14,132 nt of DNA from an uncultured Alphaproteobacteria bacterium (GCA_958448685.1 CAUDEV010000031.1:1-14132), one strand, 5' to 3'; counted from the first letter of the stretch, positions 1-6,747 are shown. Notes: a model not told the origin generated them from the letters alone. Numbers and translations are program-made.

Positions 1-1
1 G

Positions 2-112
2 TGAATTAGAAAGAAGACCTCACCGGAAAACTTCATTGACACCGCAGAGGCACCTATAGCGCTTTCGGTAGACATTGTGAATCAAAAATGGATAGTTTCA
101 TTCTTAGCAACA
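2..112 (+). other. Unassigned 5' segment with a short open frame
   Basis: This stretch is visibly richer in G+C than the A/T-rich DNA after it, which suggests former coding sequence. One plus frame stays open for about 35 codons between a TGA at 2-4 and a TGA at 110-112. It reads like a protein C-terminus (ends ...VNQKWIVSFLAT). It has no start codon in the window and the in-frame TGA at its beginning argues for a broken gene. On the other strand an ATG at 82 opens a frame that runs off the window edge (MSTESAIGASAVSMKF...). I do not recognise either product, and only one of the two frames can be real. Confidence 0.2.
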
Positions 113-150
113 TGATAATTTAAAAAATCATATAAAATAAATTTATAAAC

Positions 151-179
151 TTGACAAACAACGTAAAAACTAGTAGATT
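151..179 (+). promoter_or_regulatory. Sigma-70-type promoter for the tRNA-Leu/rpmI/rplT/bioY unit
   Basis: A perfect -35 TTGACA at 151-156 is followed by a 17-base spacer and a -10 TAGATT at 174-179. The expected start of transcription lies around 186, a few bases before the tRNA at 193. No terminator is visible between the tRNA and rpmI, so this promoter probably serves the whole cluster up to bioY. Confidence 0.75.
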
Positions 180-192
180 TAAGAAGTAAGCT

Positions 193-278
193 GCCTGCTT
201 GGTGGAATTGGTAGACACAACAGACTTAAAATCTGTCGCCCAATAGGCTTGCCGGTTCGAGTCCGGCAGCAGGTACCA
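193..278 (+). tRNA. tRNA-Leu (anticodon UAA)
   Basis: This is a class II tRNA of 86 nt including an encoded CCA. The 7-bp acceptor stem pairs 193-199 with 268-274, with a G-U at the first pair. The anticodon stem ACAGA/TCTGT encloses the loop CTTAAAA, giving anticodon TAA. A variable arm follows, then a T arm of GCCGG-TTCGAGT-CCGGC. It sits directly after the promoter and 29 bases before rpmI, so the tRNA is probably cut out of a transcript that also carries the ribosomal protein genes. Confidence 0.96.
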
Positions 279-307
279 AGTTTATATTATATGTGTTTTG
301 AGGAATT

Positions 308-502
308 ATGAAATTAAAAACAAAAAGCAGTGCAAAAAAGCGTTTTCGCTTTACGGCTTCAGGATTAGTAAAAACTGCGCAATGCGGCAAACGCCATAAC
401 ATGCGTAAAAGAGGCAATAAAATGCTGAGAAATGCCAGAGGAATGACTTTGATGCATCCAAGCGATGCCAAGAAAGTTTCAACTTTTTATTTTCATGTAT
501 AA
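308..502 (+). CDS. rpmI: 50S ribosomal protein L35
   Basis: This 64-residue, strongly basic protein matches the family in length. It has the characteristic L35 opening (MKLKTKSSAKKRFRFTASG) and the K/R-rich centre with HNMRKRGNKMLRNARG. L35 is a late-assembling component of the large ribosomal subunit. The ATG at 308 follows a GAGGA-type ribosome binding site at 300-304. rplT follows after 19 bases, the usual rpmI-rplT order. The gene infC (IF3), which in many bacteria precedes rpmI and provides autoregulation of the operon, is absent here. A tRNA-Leu gene occupies that position instead, so control by L20 binding in an infC-rpmI leader cannot work in the textbook way. Confidence 0.96.
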   Translation: MKLKTKSSAKKRFRFTASGLVKTAQCGKRHNMRKRGNKMLRNARGMTLMHPSDAKKVSTFYFHV

Positions 503-521
503 CTTTTAGGAGATTTTATTT

Positions 522-953
522 ATGGCACGCGTAAAAAGAGGTATGGCAGCTCATGCAAGACACAGGAAAGTTTTGACTTTAGCAAAAGGTTTTAGAGGAC
601 GTTCTTCAACTTGTTTTAGACCAGCTCTTGAGAGATTGGAAAAATCCTGGCAATATGCTTATAGAGACAGAAAAGCGAAGAAAAGAGAAATGAGAGCGCT
701 ATGGATTCAAAGAATTAATGCCGCAGTTAGAGAACTTGGTTTGAAGTATTCAACATTTATCAATGGATTATCAAAAGCAAAGATTTCTATAGATAGAAAA
801 ATACTAGCAAAATTCGCTGTGGAAAATCCTGAAATTTTAAAGAATTTAGTTTCTAAGATTCAATCCGGAAATACAGCTAATGATTCTTCTGAAAAACCAG
901 TCAAAAAAGCTCCTGCAAAAAGAACTACGAAAAAAGCAACTGCAGAAGCTTAA
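522..953 (+). CDS. rplT: 50S ribosomal protein L20, with a basic C-terminal extension
   Basis: The opening MARVKRGMAAHARHRKVLTL and the following segment GFRGRSSTCFRPALERLEKSWQYAYRDRKAKKREMRALWIQRINAA are diagnostic of L20, an early-binding 23S rRNA protein needed for large-subunit assembly. Usual length is close to 117-120 residues. This copy has 143, because about 25 residues rich in Lys, Ala and Thr are added at the end (from roughly residue 118, including KKAPAKRTTKK). Such a tail is likely disordered and RNA-binding. The ATG at 522 follows TAGGAGA at 507-513. The stop is only 9 bases from the next tRNA gene, so the mRNA 3' end is probably set by tRNA processing. Confidence 0.96.
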   Translation: MARVKRGMAAHARHRKVLTLAKGFRGRSSTCFRPALERLEKSWQYAYRDRKAKKREMRALWIQRINAAVRELGLKYSTFINGLSKAKISIDRKILAKFAVENPEILKNLVSKIQSGNTANDSSEKPVKKAPAKRTTKKATAEA

Positions 954-962
954 AAGGAGTGA

Positions 963-1047
963 GCGGTCGTGGCGGAATTGGTAGACGCGCAGCGTTGAGG
1001 TCGCTGTGGAGAGATCCGTGGAAGTTCGAGTCTTCTCGACCGCACCA
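963..1047 (+). tRNA. tRNA-Leu (anticodon GAG)
   Basis: This class II tRNA of 85 nt includes an encoded CCA. Acceptor strands GCGGTCG (963-969) and CGACCGC (1037-1043) pair perfectly. The anticodon stem CAGCG/CGCTG encloses TTGAGGT, giving anticodon GAG. A variable arm and a T arm with TTCGAGT follow. It begins 9 bases after the rplT stop and ends 15 bases before the bioY start, so it is probably released from a polycistronic transcript. Confidence 0.95.
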
Positions 1048-1062
1048 TTTAATGAGGAATGT

Positions 1063-1560
1063 ATGAATAAATTTTTAACCAAAAATACAGATTCTGTCAG
1101 AAATCTGTTATTATCCGTTGCTTTTTTGACAATTAGTTCGAAAGTTATAGTTCCTTTGTATCCCGTTCCTATCACCTTGCAAATGTTTGCTGTTTATTTT
1201 TTAGGACTGTTGTTCACTACTCGTGAATCATTCTTTGCTATTTTAAGTTGGCTTTTTATTGGCGCCATAGGTTTTCCGGTTTTTGCTTCCAATTTAGGCG
1301 GAATAAGTGGTCCCACTGTTGGATATTTAATAGGTATGCTATTAGGTGTTCCTTTAATAGGCTTTCTGAGATCTAAAGGTATTTCCCTCATGATTTCATG
1401 TTTTGCATGTTATTTTGTCGTTCATATATTAGGTTGCTTGTGGTTGGCAAATTTTGTTGGTTTTGAAAATGTCATACAACTTGGTGTAATTCCTTTTATA
1501 GTTCCAGAGTTGCTAAAAATGACATTGGCTTGTTCTCTAGTAACCTTGAAAAAGCAATAA
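1063..1560 (+). CDS. bioY: Biotin transporter substrate-binding membrane protein BioY
   Basis: BioY is the S component of energy-coupling-factor biotin importers and captures biotin in the inner membrane. The 165-residue product is almost entirely hydrophobic, with about five to six membrane segments. It carries the family signature PVPITLQ near residue 35 and the segment FASNLGGISGPTVGYLIG near residues 74-91. It is somewhat shorter than typical BioY (about 180-200). The start is the ATG at 1063, preceded by GAGGA at 1054-1058. A longer frame starting at 1006 would begin inside the tRNA and is rejected. No BioM/BioN energising genes are in the window. Solitary BioY proteins are common in alphaproteobacteria and would fit an organism taking biotin from its host or surroundings. 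Expression probably depends on the promoter before the first tRNA-Leu. Confidence 0.88.
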   Translation: MNKFLTKNTDSVRNLLLSVAFLTISSKVIVPLYPVPITLQMFAVYFLGLLFTTRESFFAILSWLFIGAIGFPVFASNLGGISGPTVGYLIGMLLGVPLIGFLRSKGISLMISCFACYFVVHILGCLWLANFVGFENVIQLGVIPFIVPELLKMTLACSLVTLKKQ

Positions 1561-1569
1561 AAAATTTTT

Positions 1570-1617
1570 GCCTCCCTTAAGTTTCTTAGTAGTATGTTAT
1601 TACAAAAGAGGCGTTTT
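1570..1617 (+). terminator. Possible weak terminator after bioY
   Basis: GCCTC at 1570-1574 can pair with GAGGC at 1608-1612, followed by GTTTTC. The stem is only 5 bp and the loop is long (33 bases), so this is a weak call based mainly on its position just after the bioY stop. Confidence 0.25.
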
Positions 1618-1626
1618 CTTCAAAAA

Positions 1627-1816
1627 TTATATTGAGGGAATAATAGCCATTTTTTCAAAAGCTGTGGCAAAATGCAAGCTCTCTGAAATATCATGGCCAA
1701 ACAATTTATCATTATAGCAATTTTTACAGATTTTCAAGAGCTGCTAACATATATGAATATTTAAGAGAGTCAGCGATAAGAACTAACTCTCTGTGAGGAA
1801 AATTACCTTTTATAGT
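1627..1816 (-). pseudogene. Decayed small reading frame behind ppiD, product unknown
   Basis: Directly after the ppiD stop, in the same frame, about 30 codons stay open (TIKGNFPHRELVLIADSLK... to a TAA at 1724-1726). A +1 shift in the A-rich stretch just before that stop continues a protein-like sequence for about 35 more codons (...CKNCYNDKLFGHDISES... to a TAA at 1627-1629). The two pieces look like one former coding region of about 65 codons broken by one frameshift. There is no start codon and no ribosome binding site of its own. I cannot name the family. The alternative is chance open frames in a 3' flank. Confidence 0.35.
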
Positions 1817-3769
1817 TTAATCATTTCCTCTTTCGTCTTCTTTTTTCGTAATTTCATCAACTAATTTTTGATCTATATTAATTTTCAGATTATTTTTAAA
1901 TGCAATTAGCGATATTGGCAAAACATCAGAGGCTGTTGAATTTGCAAGATATGTTGAAATAACTTTTGCAAAGTCAGAGGAAGCGCTTGAAGATTTTTCT
2001 ATTTTTTCAATTCCGACAACGATATACTCATTTTCGAATAACTTGAAATAATTGACTTCTCCGGATTTTAAATTTGAGATTATATTCAAAACTACATTAG
2101 GATTTGGAATTTCCTGTAGTATACGATTTACTTCAGAGTTATTGATTTTTTGACTTAAGAGTAAATCCTTTTTAGAAAATTTAAAATTCTTAATAGAAAA
2201 CGACTTTTTTAAATCTTGAATTGGATTTTTCGCTTCCATTATTTCTCCGATTTTGTTTAAGGTAGATTTATCCTTTTTTTCTAAAACAAAATCATTTTTG
2301 ACTTTTTCTGTTATTTCCTCGAATTCCGGAATTGAAGCTGGCTTGATTTTCTTTATCAGAACAGCATATGAAAGCGTATCGATTTCTTTTGAATCAATAG
2401 TTTGGGTAACTTGATTTTCATCTGTTGAGAAAATTTCATTTATAACTTCAGTTCTTGTATCTTCATCTTTGATAATGTCATTTAGTTTTGAATTTTCAAA
2501 ATCTTTTTCTAACTCGGAAATGTTGACTATTTTCATTCCAGTTTCTTTTGAAATCTCTTCTATAGATTTTCCTGATCCAAATCCGTCATCGATTTTATTT
2601 TTCATTTCTTTTATTTTTGAATAGAATTCAGGTGAATTCATCTTTTCGTTTCTTAACTCCTGTCTTATTTGATCTTTGGTTTCTTTTTTGGATTTTCCTT
2701 TTTCTTGATATATTTTTGTTAAACGATAAATATGATATTTTCCACTGATATTATAAACCTCAGAGGTTTTCATTAATTTCAAATTAAACAACTCTTTTGC
2801 GATTTCTGAAGGAAGATCTGATACTGCAATTTCTTTTACATTTTCCATATCCGGAGTTAGTTTTTTTATTATATCAACAGATTTTGCCCCATTGTTCATC
2901 ATATTCCAAGCTTTATCTGCATCTTCCTTTGAATCGAATATAAATCTTTCAAAATCGCGTTTTTCTTTTGGGTTATAAGAGTTTTTGTTTTCTGCATAAT
3001 ATTTTTCAACGTCATTTTCATCAATTGCTATAGATTCTGCTAGATCTCTGTAATCTATTATTAAAATTGAAATATCTCTTGTCTCAGGACGTTGGTATTT
3101 TTGCTTATTGTTTTCATAATATTGTTTAAGTTCAAATTTTGTAACTTCTTTATTGAATTGTACAGAGTTCAAATTTATTTTGGATAATAGTATTGTATTT
3201 TTACCTTCAAACTCTCTAGCAACACATTCTTCTATAAATTTTGGAAGTTTATATCCTGCAATCACGGGATGAAGTAATTGATTTCTCGCGACATTATTTC
3301 GTATTTGATTTAAAAATCCCTGTTCACTTATACCAGACCTTCTAATTGCAACTTCATAAATTCTTTCATCAAAAATTCCATCTTTGTTTCTAAATTCAGG
3401 AAGAGAGTGAACAATTTCAATAAGGGTTTTATTTGGAACAATGATTCCAAGTTTATTATACATTTGGTCTAAAACGACTTCATTCACAAGTTTATTTAAA
3501 ACTAAATTCTTTATATCAAGTTTTTCCATTTCTTTGTCTGAAAGCGGTTTCGACCCGATATTACGAATCCTTTGCTTTTCTTGAGAATATTCTCTTAAAA
3601 ACTGATCGACTGATATTTTCGTATTTTCAACAGAGAAAATTGTTTTTGAAGCTGAATAATTCCTTATGATATCCCCAACTCCCCACAAGCAAAAACTAAA
3701 TATTATTGCTGCAAATAAAATTTTTATAATAAGACTGTGAGATGCATTACGAAAGCTATTTAAAATCAT
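1817..3769 (-). CDS. ppiD: PpiD-type periplasmic folding chaperone (SurA/parvulin-like, membrane-anchored)
   Basis: The 650-residue protein has the PpiD architecture. It has a short cytoplasmic N-terminus (MILNSFRNASHS), one membrane helix at about residues 13-30 ending in LWGVGD, a SurA-like chaperone region to about residue 200, a parvulin-like segment around residues 270-370, and a long helical C-terminus. PpiD sits at the inner membrane next to the Sec translocon and helps newly exported envelope proteins fold. The parvulin region lacks the usual active-site features: the ARHIL strand is replaced by FERFIF and the GGDLG segment is absent. It is therefore probably inactive as an isomerase, as reported for E. 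coli PpiD. A GTG-initiated frame reaches back to 3832, but the promoter at 3797-3825 lies inside that extension and the family usually begins ML/MI-N-x-(L/F)-R. I therefore chose the ATG at 3769. The ribosome binding site is weak. Confidence 0.85.
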   Translation of the reverse strand: MILNSFRNASHSLIIKILFAAIIFSFCLWGVGDIIRNYSASKTIFSVENTKISVDQFLREYSQEKQRIRNIGSKPLSDKEMEKLDIKNLVLNKLVNEVVLDQMYNKLGIIVPNKTLIEIVHSLPEFRNKDGIFDERIYEVAIRRSGISEQGFLNQIRNNVARNQLLHPVIAGYKLPKFIEECVAREFEGKNTILLSKINLNSVQFNKEVTKFELKQYYENNKQKYQRPETRDISILIIDYRDLAESIAIDENDVEKYYAENKNSYNPKEKRDFERFIFDSKEDADKAWNMMNNGAKSVDIIKKLTPDMENVKEIAVSDLPSEIAKELFNLKLMKTSEVYNISGKYHIYRLTKIYQEKGKSKKETKDQIRQELRNEKMNSPEFYSKIKEMKNKIDDGFGSGKSIEEISKETGMKIVNISELEKDFENSKLNDIIKDEDTRTEVINEIFSTDENQVTQTIDSKEIDTLSYAVLIKKIKPASIPEFEEITEKVKNDFVLEKKDKSTLNKIGEIMEAKNPIQDLKKSFSIKNFKFSKKDLLLSQKINNSEVNRILQEIPNPNVVLNIISNLKSGEVNYFKLFENEYIVVGIEKIEKSSSASSDFAKVISTYLANSTASDVLPISLIAFKNNLKINIDQKLVDEITKKEDERGND

Positions 3770-3796
3770 TATTATATCTGAAAGTTTATAAACCCT

Positions 3797-3825
3797 ATTA
3801 TAAATATGATAATCCATCTCAACAA
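3797..3825 (-). promoter_or_regulatory. Promoter for ppiD
   Basis: Read on the minus strand, TTGTTG (3820-3825) and TATAAT (3797-3802) are separated by 17 bases. Transcription would start near 3790, about 20 bases before the ATG at 3769. This excludes the upstream GTG at 3832 as the start codon. Confidence 0.55.
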
Positions 3826-3936
3826 AAACCACAACTTTTTTAGATAAATTTATGGATATTTGATATTTTCTAAAAAATCATAAATTTGAGAATAATTAAC
3901 TTTTTTGTTAATCATTTTTTAATATTTTAGTGTTAG

Positions 3937-3942
3937 TATAAT
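3937..3942 (+). promoter_or_regulatory. -10 element before the coiled-coil/prepilin unit
   Basis: A consensus TATAAT lies 34 bases before the start codon at 3976. At the proper distance upstream there is only a T-rich tract and no recognisable -35, so the promoter may need an activator or rely on the A/T-rich upstream DNA. Confidence 0.4.
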
Positions 3943-3975
3943 AATGTAATATTCCTCTTGGGGAGGCTTGTTTAT

Positions 3976-4908
3976 ATGAATATGTTAAAGACTTTATTAA
4001 TACTGAGCGTTGGAAACTTCGCTTGTTATGCAGAGAAAACTTCTGATGATTTAATGAATGATTGTTCCGAAATGAGACGTCAGGTGTCTGATTTGGAAGG
4101 AGAAATATCAAAGCTAGAATTTGAATTGTCCAAAACAAAAGAAAAAATAGTACGATATGAAGATAATATTAAATCTGATCCAGCAAATTTTTCAACTTCC
4201 GTAAATGAGAAAACAGATGAATTAAAAAACATTCAGTCTGATGTAAAAAGTGTAAAAAAAACAGTTTTAAATATGTCTCAAGAAATAAATCAGGTTTCCG
4301 AAAAAATCGATAAATTCCAATCTTCAGCAAAAGTTGAAAAAAAAGATACTGTTAAGGAAGATGATAAATCGAAAAAAGAAAAACAAGAAAAAACAGATGA
4401 TTCACAAAAGACAATTCTTGATTCCATAAAAGATTTGAAAGAAGCTATATTAAGTTCTTCTATAAAAACGGATAAGAATGTGAATGATACAGAGAAAGTA
4501 TCTGAAGAAGAAAAATCTGCGGATGAAAATAAAGAGCAAGTCCCAGAAAGTAGTGTAAATGAAGGTTCTAATGAACAGAACACAGAACAAACAGAAACAA
4601 ATCAGGAAACTCGTGCGGATAACTCTGAAAATCAGGAATCCGGTGCAGAAAATTCAGAGAGCCAAGAATCCAAATCTACATATTCTGAAGAAGAAATATC
4701 AGAAAAAGAACAACCGAATCCTGATGAAGAAAAAGAAATAGCAGAAAATGTTAATAATACGGAGGCAATAGAACAACCTGAAGAAACTCCTAATAATGAA
4801 GAACAATCAGAGAATCAGGAAGAAGGTGAAAATCAAGAATCCGTTAATCAAGATGCAGAAAATGCAATAGAGGAAGCAGAAAAATTGACAACTGAGAATG
4901 AGGAATAG
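3976..4908 (+). CDS. Exported coiled-coil protein with a long acidic Glu/Asn/Gln-rich tail, function unknown
   Basis: I do not recognise a family. The 310-residue product starts with a Sec-type signal (MNMLKTLLILSVGNFACYA, likely cut after residue 19). Residues about 25-110 form heptad-like coiled coil (QVSDLEGEISKLEFELSKTK and DELKNIQSDVKSVKKTVLN). A Lys/Glu/Asp-rich linker contains a second helical patch near residues 140-155 (ILDSIKDLKEAIL). From about residue 165 to the end it is low complexity, dominated by Glu, Asn, Gln and Ser, with loose repeats such as NSENQES/NSESQES. There is no convincing lipobox and no membrane anchor at the C-terminus. The start is the ATG at 3976, nine bases after the strong Shine-Dalgarno GGGGAGG (3960-3966). 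A TTG at 3958 overlaps that site and is rejected. The prepilin gene follows after 8 bases, so the two products are probably made together and may act together at the cell surface. Confidence 0.75.
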   Translation: MNMLKTLLILSVGNFACYAEKTSDDLMNDCSEMRRQVSDLEGEISKLEFELSKTKEKIVRYEDNIKSDPANFSTSVNEKTDELKNIQSDVKSVKKTVLNMSQEINQVSEKIDKFQSSAKVEKKDTVKEDDKSKKEKQEKTDDSQKTILDSIKDLKEAILSSSIKTDKNVNDTEKVSEEEKSADENKEQVPESSVNEGSNEQNTEQTETNQETRADNSENQESGAENSESQESKSTYSEEEISEKEQPNPDEEKEIAENVNNTEAIEQPEETPNNEEQSENQEEGENQESVNQDAENAIEEAEKLTTENEE

Positions 4909-4916
4909 AGATTGTT

Positions 4917-5468
4917 ATGATTAAATTTAGGACTAATTTTGAGGGATTTTCTTTAATGGAAATCTCTATAGTCCTTTTAATTATAGGAATTATTGCTGGA
5001 GGAATGATGAAGGGAAATGATCTTATAGAAAGCGCTCAAATAAGATCCGTTGTGAATGATGTGCAAAATTTTCGAATAGCTTACGCAAGTTATTTGAATT
5101 TATATGATTCCTTCCCTGGAGATGATTCTGATGCATCCACACGATTTCCTTCTGTCTCTAATGGCGATGGGGATGGAAAAATCTCAACTGGAGATGCTAA
5201 AAATATTCTACCGCATTTATATGCTGCAGGACTCATAGATTCAGTAAAAAGAGTTCCAAAAATCGGAGGAAATTATGACATCATATCTGAAAATGATATT
5301 GCAATGTTACGTATTTCCAAGAATGGATCTCCTTTCTTAAGCAAAAAACAAGTTGTATCTATTAATGCCAAAATAAAAGAACTAATTGGAAATATCGATA
5401 TTATAATTGAGCCTGAGTTATCAGAAAATTCTTCTCAAAAATATACAATAAAAATAAGTTTAGATTAA
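4917..5468 (+). CDS. Type IV pilin / pseudopilin-like prepilin
   Basis: The N-terminus is a class III (prepilin) signal: a short basic leader, then cleavage site G10|F11, then FSLMEISIVLLIIGIIAGGM, with the conserved Glu at +5 (E15) and one long hydrophobic helix. A prepilin peptidase (PilD/GspO type) would cut and methylate it, and the helix would pack into a pilus or pseudopilus. The globular part (to residue 183) is not close to major pilins. It has a Gly/Asp-rich loop NGDGDGKI at residues 82-89 that resembles a calcium-binding turn (inference). No other pilus or type II secretion gene is in the window, so this is an orphan subunit. It is in one unit with the upstream coiled-coil protein, with an 8-base gap. 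A GAGGAAT stretch at the end of the upstream gene may serve as ribosome binding site. Confidence 0.8.
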   Translation: MIKFRTNFEGFSLMEISIVLLIIGIIAGGMMKGNDLIESAQIRSVVNDVQNFRIAYASYLNLYDSFPGDDSDASTRFPSVSNGDGDGKISTGDAKNILPHLYAAGLIDSVKRVPKIGGNYDIISENDIAMLRISKNGSPFLSKKQVVSINAKIKELIGNIDIIIEPELSENSSQKYTIKISLD

Positions 5469-5719
5469 AATAATGTATAAAAGAAAAAAGATTTTTTTGT
5501 TGGTAAAAAATATACCATAATTAAATCCAATATTGTATTTTTATACAGAACTAACAGACAAGTCAAGATTCGTGAAAACGAATTTAAAGATGCTCAGTTG
5601 TGTAATTTGTTTTCATACTTGTTTTTTATAAAATTTAAAAATTCCAAATTGTAATAACCATTTTTCATAGAATTTACTTCAAAATCTTTATTTAACAAGG
5701 CTTTTAAGTTAATCTTGCC
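5469..5719. other. Non-coding or decayed interval after the prepilin gene
   Basis: No intact gene is visible. On the minus strand, in frame with and directly behind the TGA that ends the ATPase stub, about 42 codons stay open (GKINLKALLNKDFEVNS...NKYENKLHN, to a TGA near 5594). They could be a fragment of another gene joined here by deletion. A 6-bp GAAA-tetraloop hairpin lies at 5568-5583 (ATTCGT/ACGAAT) but has no T-tract on either side. Confidence 0.3.
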
Positions 5720-6016
5720 TCATTGACCATTTTTATTTCTTTCATCTACATAGATTTGAATGTAAGAAAAAAGTTCAGGGAAATTTTGCACCTCACCTAA
5801 TATAATTTCCTCCTTATGTTGTGATAAAAAACCATGGGGATTTTCAATAATAGAAGACCTAAGAGAGGAATTTCCCAAGTTGAAATAATTCAAATTAGGA
5901 AAAGTGTTTTTTACTAAACTTGTCTTTCCGGATTGCCTTGGCCCTGTTAGAAATAAAACTGGAAATTTTTCGAATGAGCTGATTAATTTATTTTTTAAAA
6001 ACCGCTCTATAGACAT
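5720..6016 (-). pseudogene. Truncated AAA+ ATPase of the DUF4143-associated (AAA_14) type
   Basis: Only the first 98 residues of a family that normally has about 370-400 remain. The start MSIERFLKNKLISSFEKFP and the P-loop FLTGPRQSGKTSLV (Walker A GPRQSGKT, about residues 25-32) are well preserved. Where the family has a Walker B LDEVQ this copy reads ILGEVQ, losing the magnesium-coordinating Asp, and NLD at the next conserved spot reads NLG. The frame stops after KNGQ, just before the conserved ILTGS sensor segment, so the rest of the ATPase domain and the C-terminal DUF4143 domain are missing. These ATPases are frequent singletons in host-associated bacteria and have no clear function. With lost catalytic residues and more than two thirds deleted, it is almost certainly dead. 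Confidence 0.75.
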
Positions 6017-6181
6017 ATTGTAACTTTATGCTACATTTCCGAATATTTTACCTAAAACCAGCACAAAATTAAAGTCCAATTTTACTTTTATACCATTTTT
6101 ATTAAGTATTTATAATACGTCCAAATATTATATTGACTTAATTTAGGACATGGTTTTTGCTACTATTTCTATCTTTTTTGT
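6017..6181. other. Spacer with no recognisable gene
   Basis: A/T-rich DNA lies between the ATPase stub and the recombinase remnant. A TTGACT at 6133-6138 resembles a -35 box, but no -10 lies at the right distance (next TACTAT after 22 bases). It may be the relic of a recombinase promoter. Confidence 0.25.
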
Positions 6182-6747
6182 ACTTTCGCTTATGCCAGAG
6201 TTTTTACTATTATGCAAAATATAGCCAACTAAATTAAAGAAATTCAATATGCCGGTTTCGCAATCGAAAACCTTATCGGATTATTAGTGAATAATTTCCG
6301 GATCAATGCTAATTTCAAAAAGAAAGTTATTTGCAAAATTACTTGATAATATGAAAAAAGAAAATGTTTTGGCAGTAAAAAAATTGGCCAGATTGGAAAG
6401 AGATGCGGTAGATGTAAATATCACGGTTAAAAAACTTGAAGAAATGGAAATTAAAGTCTATTGCATAATATTGGAAAAAATAGATCTAACGTGTTCTGAA
6501 AAAAGATGACAGTGGGAGTAATTAATGCCGGTCGCATAAGCATAATTTGAGAGAGATTTCTATATAGAAAGAACGCTGGCAGAACTTTTAAATCCCACGT
6601 GAAAAAATAGGGCGGCAAAAATCTTTCTCAGAGACTCAAATAGAAGAGGTATTAAACCAACTAAATAAGGGAAAATCTATCGCTTCAATCGCTCGAATCT
6701 TCAATATCAGTAGATAGACAATTATTAGATATAAAACCTGTATCTAA
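6182..6747 (+). pseudogene. Serine recombinase (resolvase/invertase family) pseudogene
   Basis: Joining pieces from three frames gives a nearly full resolvase of about 185 residues. Frame 1 (6182-6290) has YARV, then QNIAN-stop-IKEIQYAGFAIEN. Frame 2 (6291-6509) has ISGSMLISKRKLFAKLLDN, then VKKLARLERDAVDVNITVKK, matching the KLDRLGRD region. A shift gives MTVGVINA (6506-6529). Another gives FERDFYIERTLAEL (6546-6587), the end of the catalytic domain. A last one (6601-6747) gives the helix-turn-helix SETQIEEVLNQLNKGKSIA and ARIFNISR-stop-TIIRYK. At least four frameshifts and two or more internal stops are needed, and two signature residues are replaced (D to A, G to E in KLDRLGRD), so the gene is inactive. 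Such recombinases resolve or invert mobile DNA. No partner transposase or invertible repeats are seen nearby. Confidence 0.85.

Noticed and set aside
1006..1062. Longer bioY reading frame beginning at 1006
   Set aside because: It starts inside tRNA-Leu(GAG). The ATG at 1063 has a good ribosome binding site and gives a normal BioY N-terminus.
846..1175. Minus-strand open frame across the rplT end and tRNA-Leu
   Set aside because: It overlaps a tRNA and two well-supported genes, and its translation looks like an antisense shadow.
1764..1792. AGAGAGT/ACTCTCT inverted repeat behind ppiD
   Set aside because: No T run follows on the minus strand, and it lies within the decayed reading frame. It is not convincing as a terminator.
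3770..3832. GTG start at 3832 that would lengthen PpiD by 21 residues
   Set aside because: The extension covers a TTGTTG-17-TATAAT promoter, and PpiD proteins usually begin at the position of the ATG at 3769.
3895..3912. ATTAAC-T6-GTTAAT inverted repeat in the ppiD/coiled-coil gap
   Set aside because: An A/T-only 6-bp stem is expected by chance in DNA of this composition. It could be an operator, but nothing else supports it.
4998..5200. Possible EF-hand or dockerin domain in the prepilin (NGDGDGKI)
   Set aside because: Only one short loop is present, without the flanking helices or a second copy. It is described as a calcium-like turn only.
5568..5583. ATTCGT-GAAA-ACGAAT hairpin
   Set aside because: It has no T-tract on either strand and no RNA family context, so it is not called a terminator or RNA gene.
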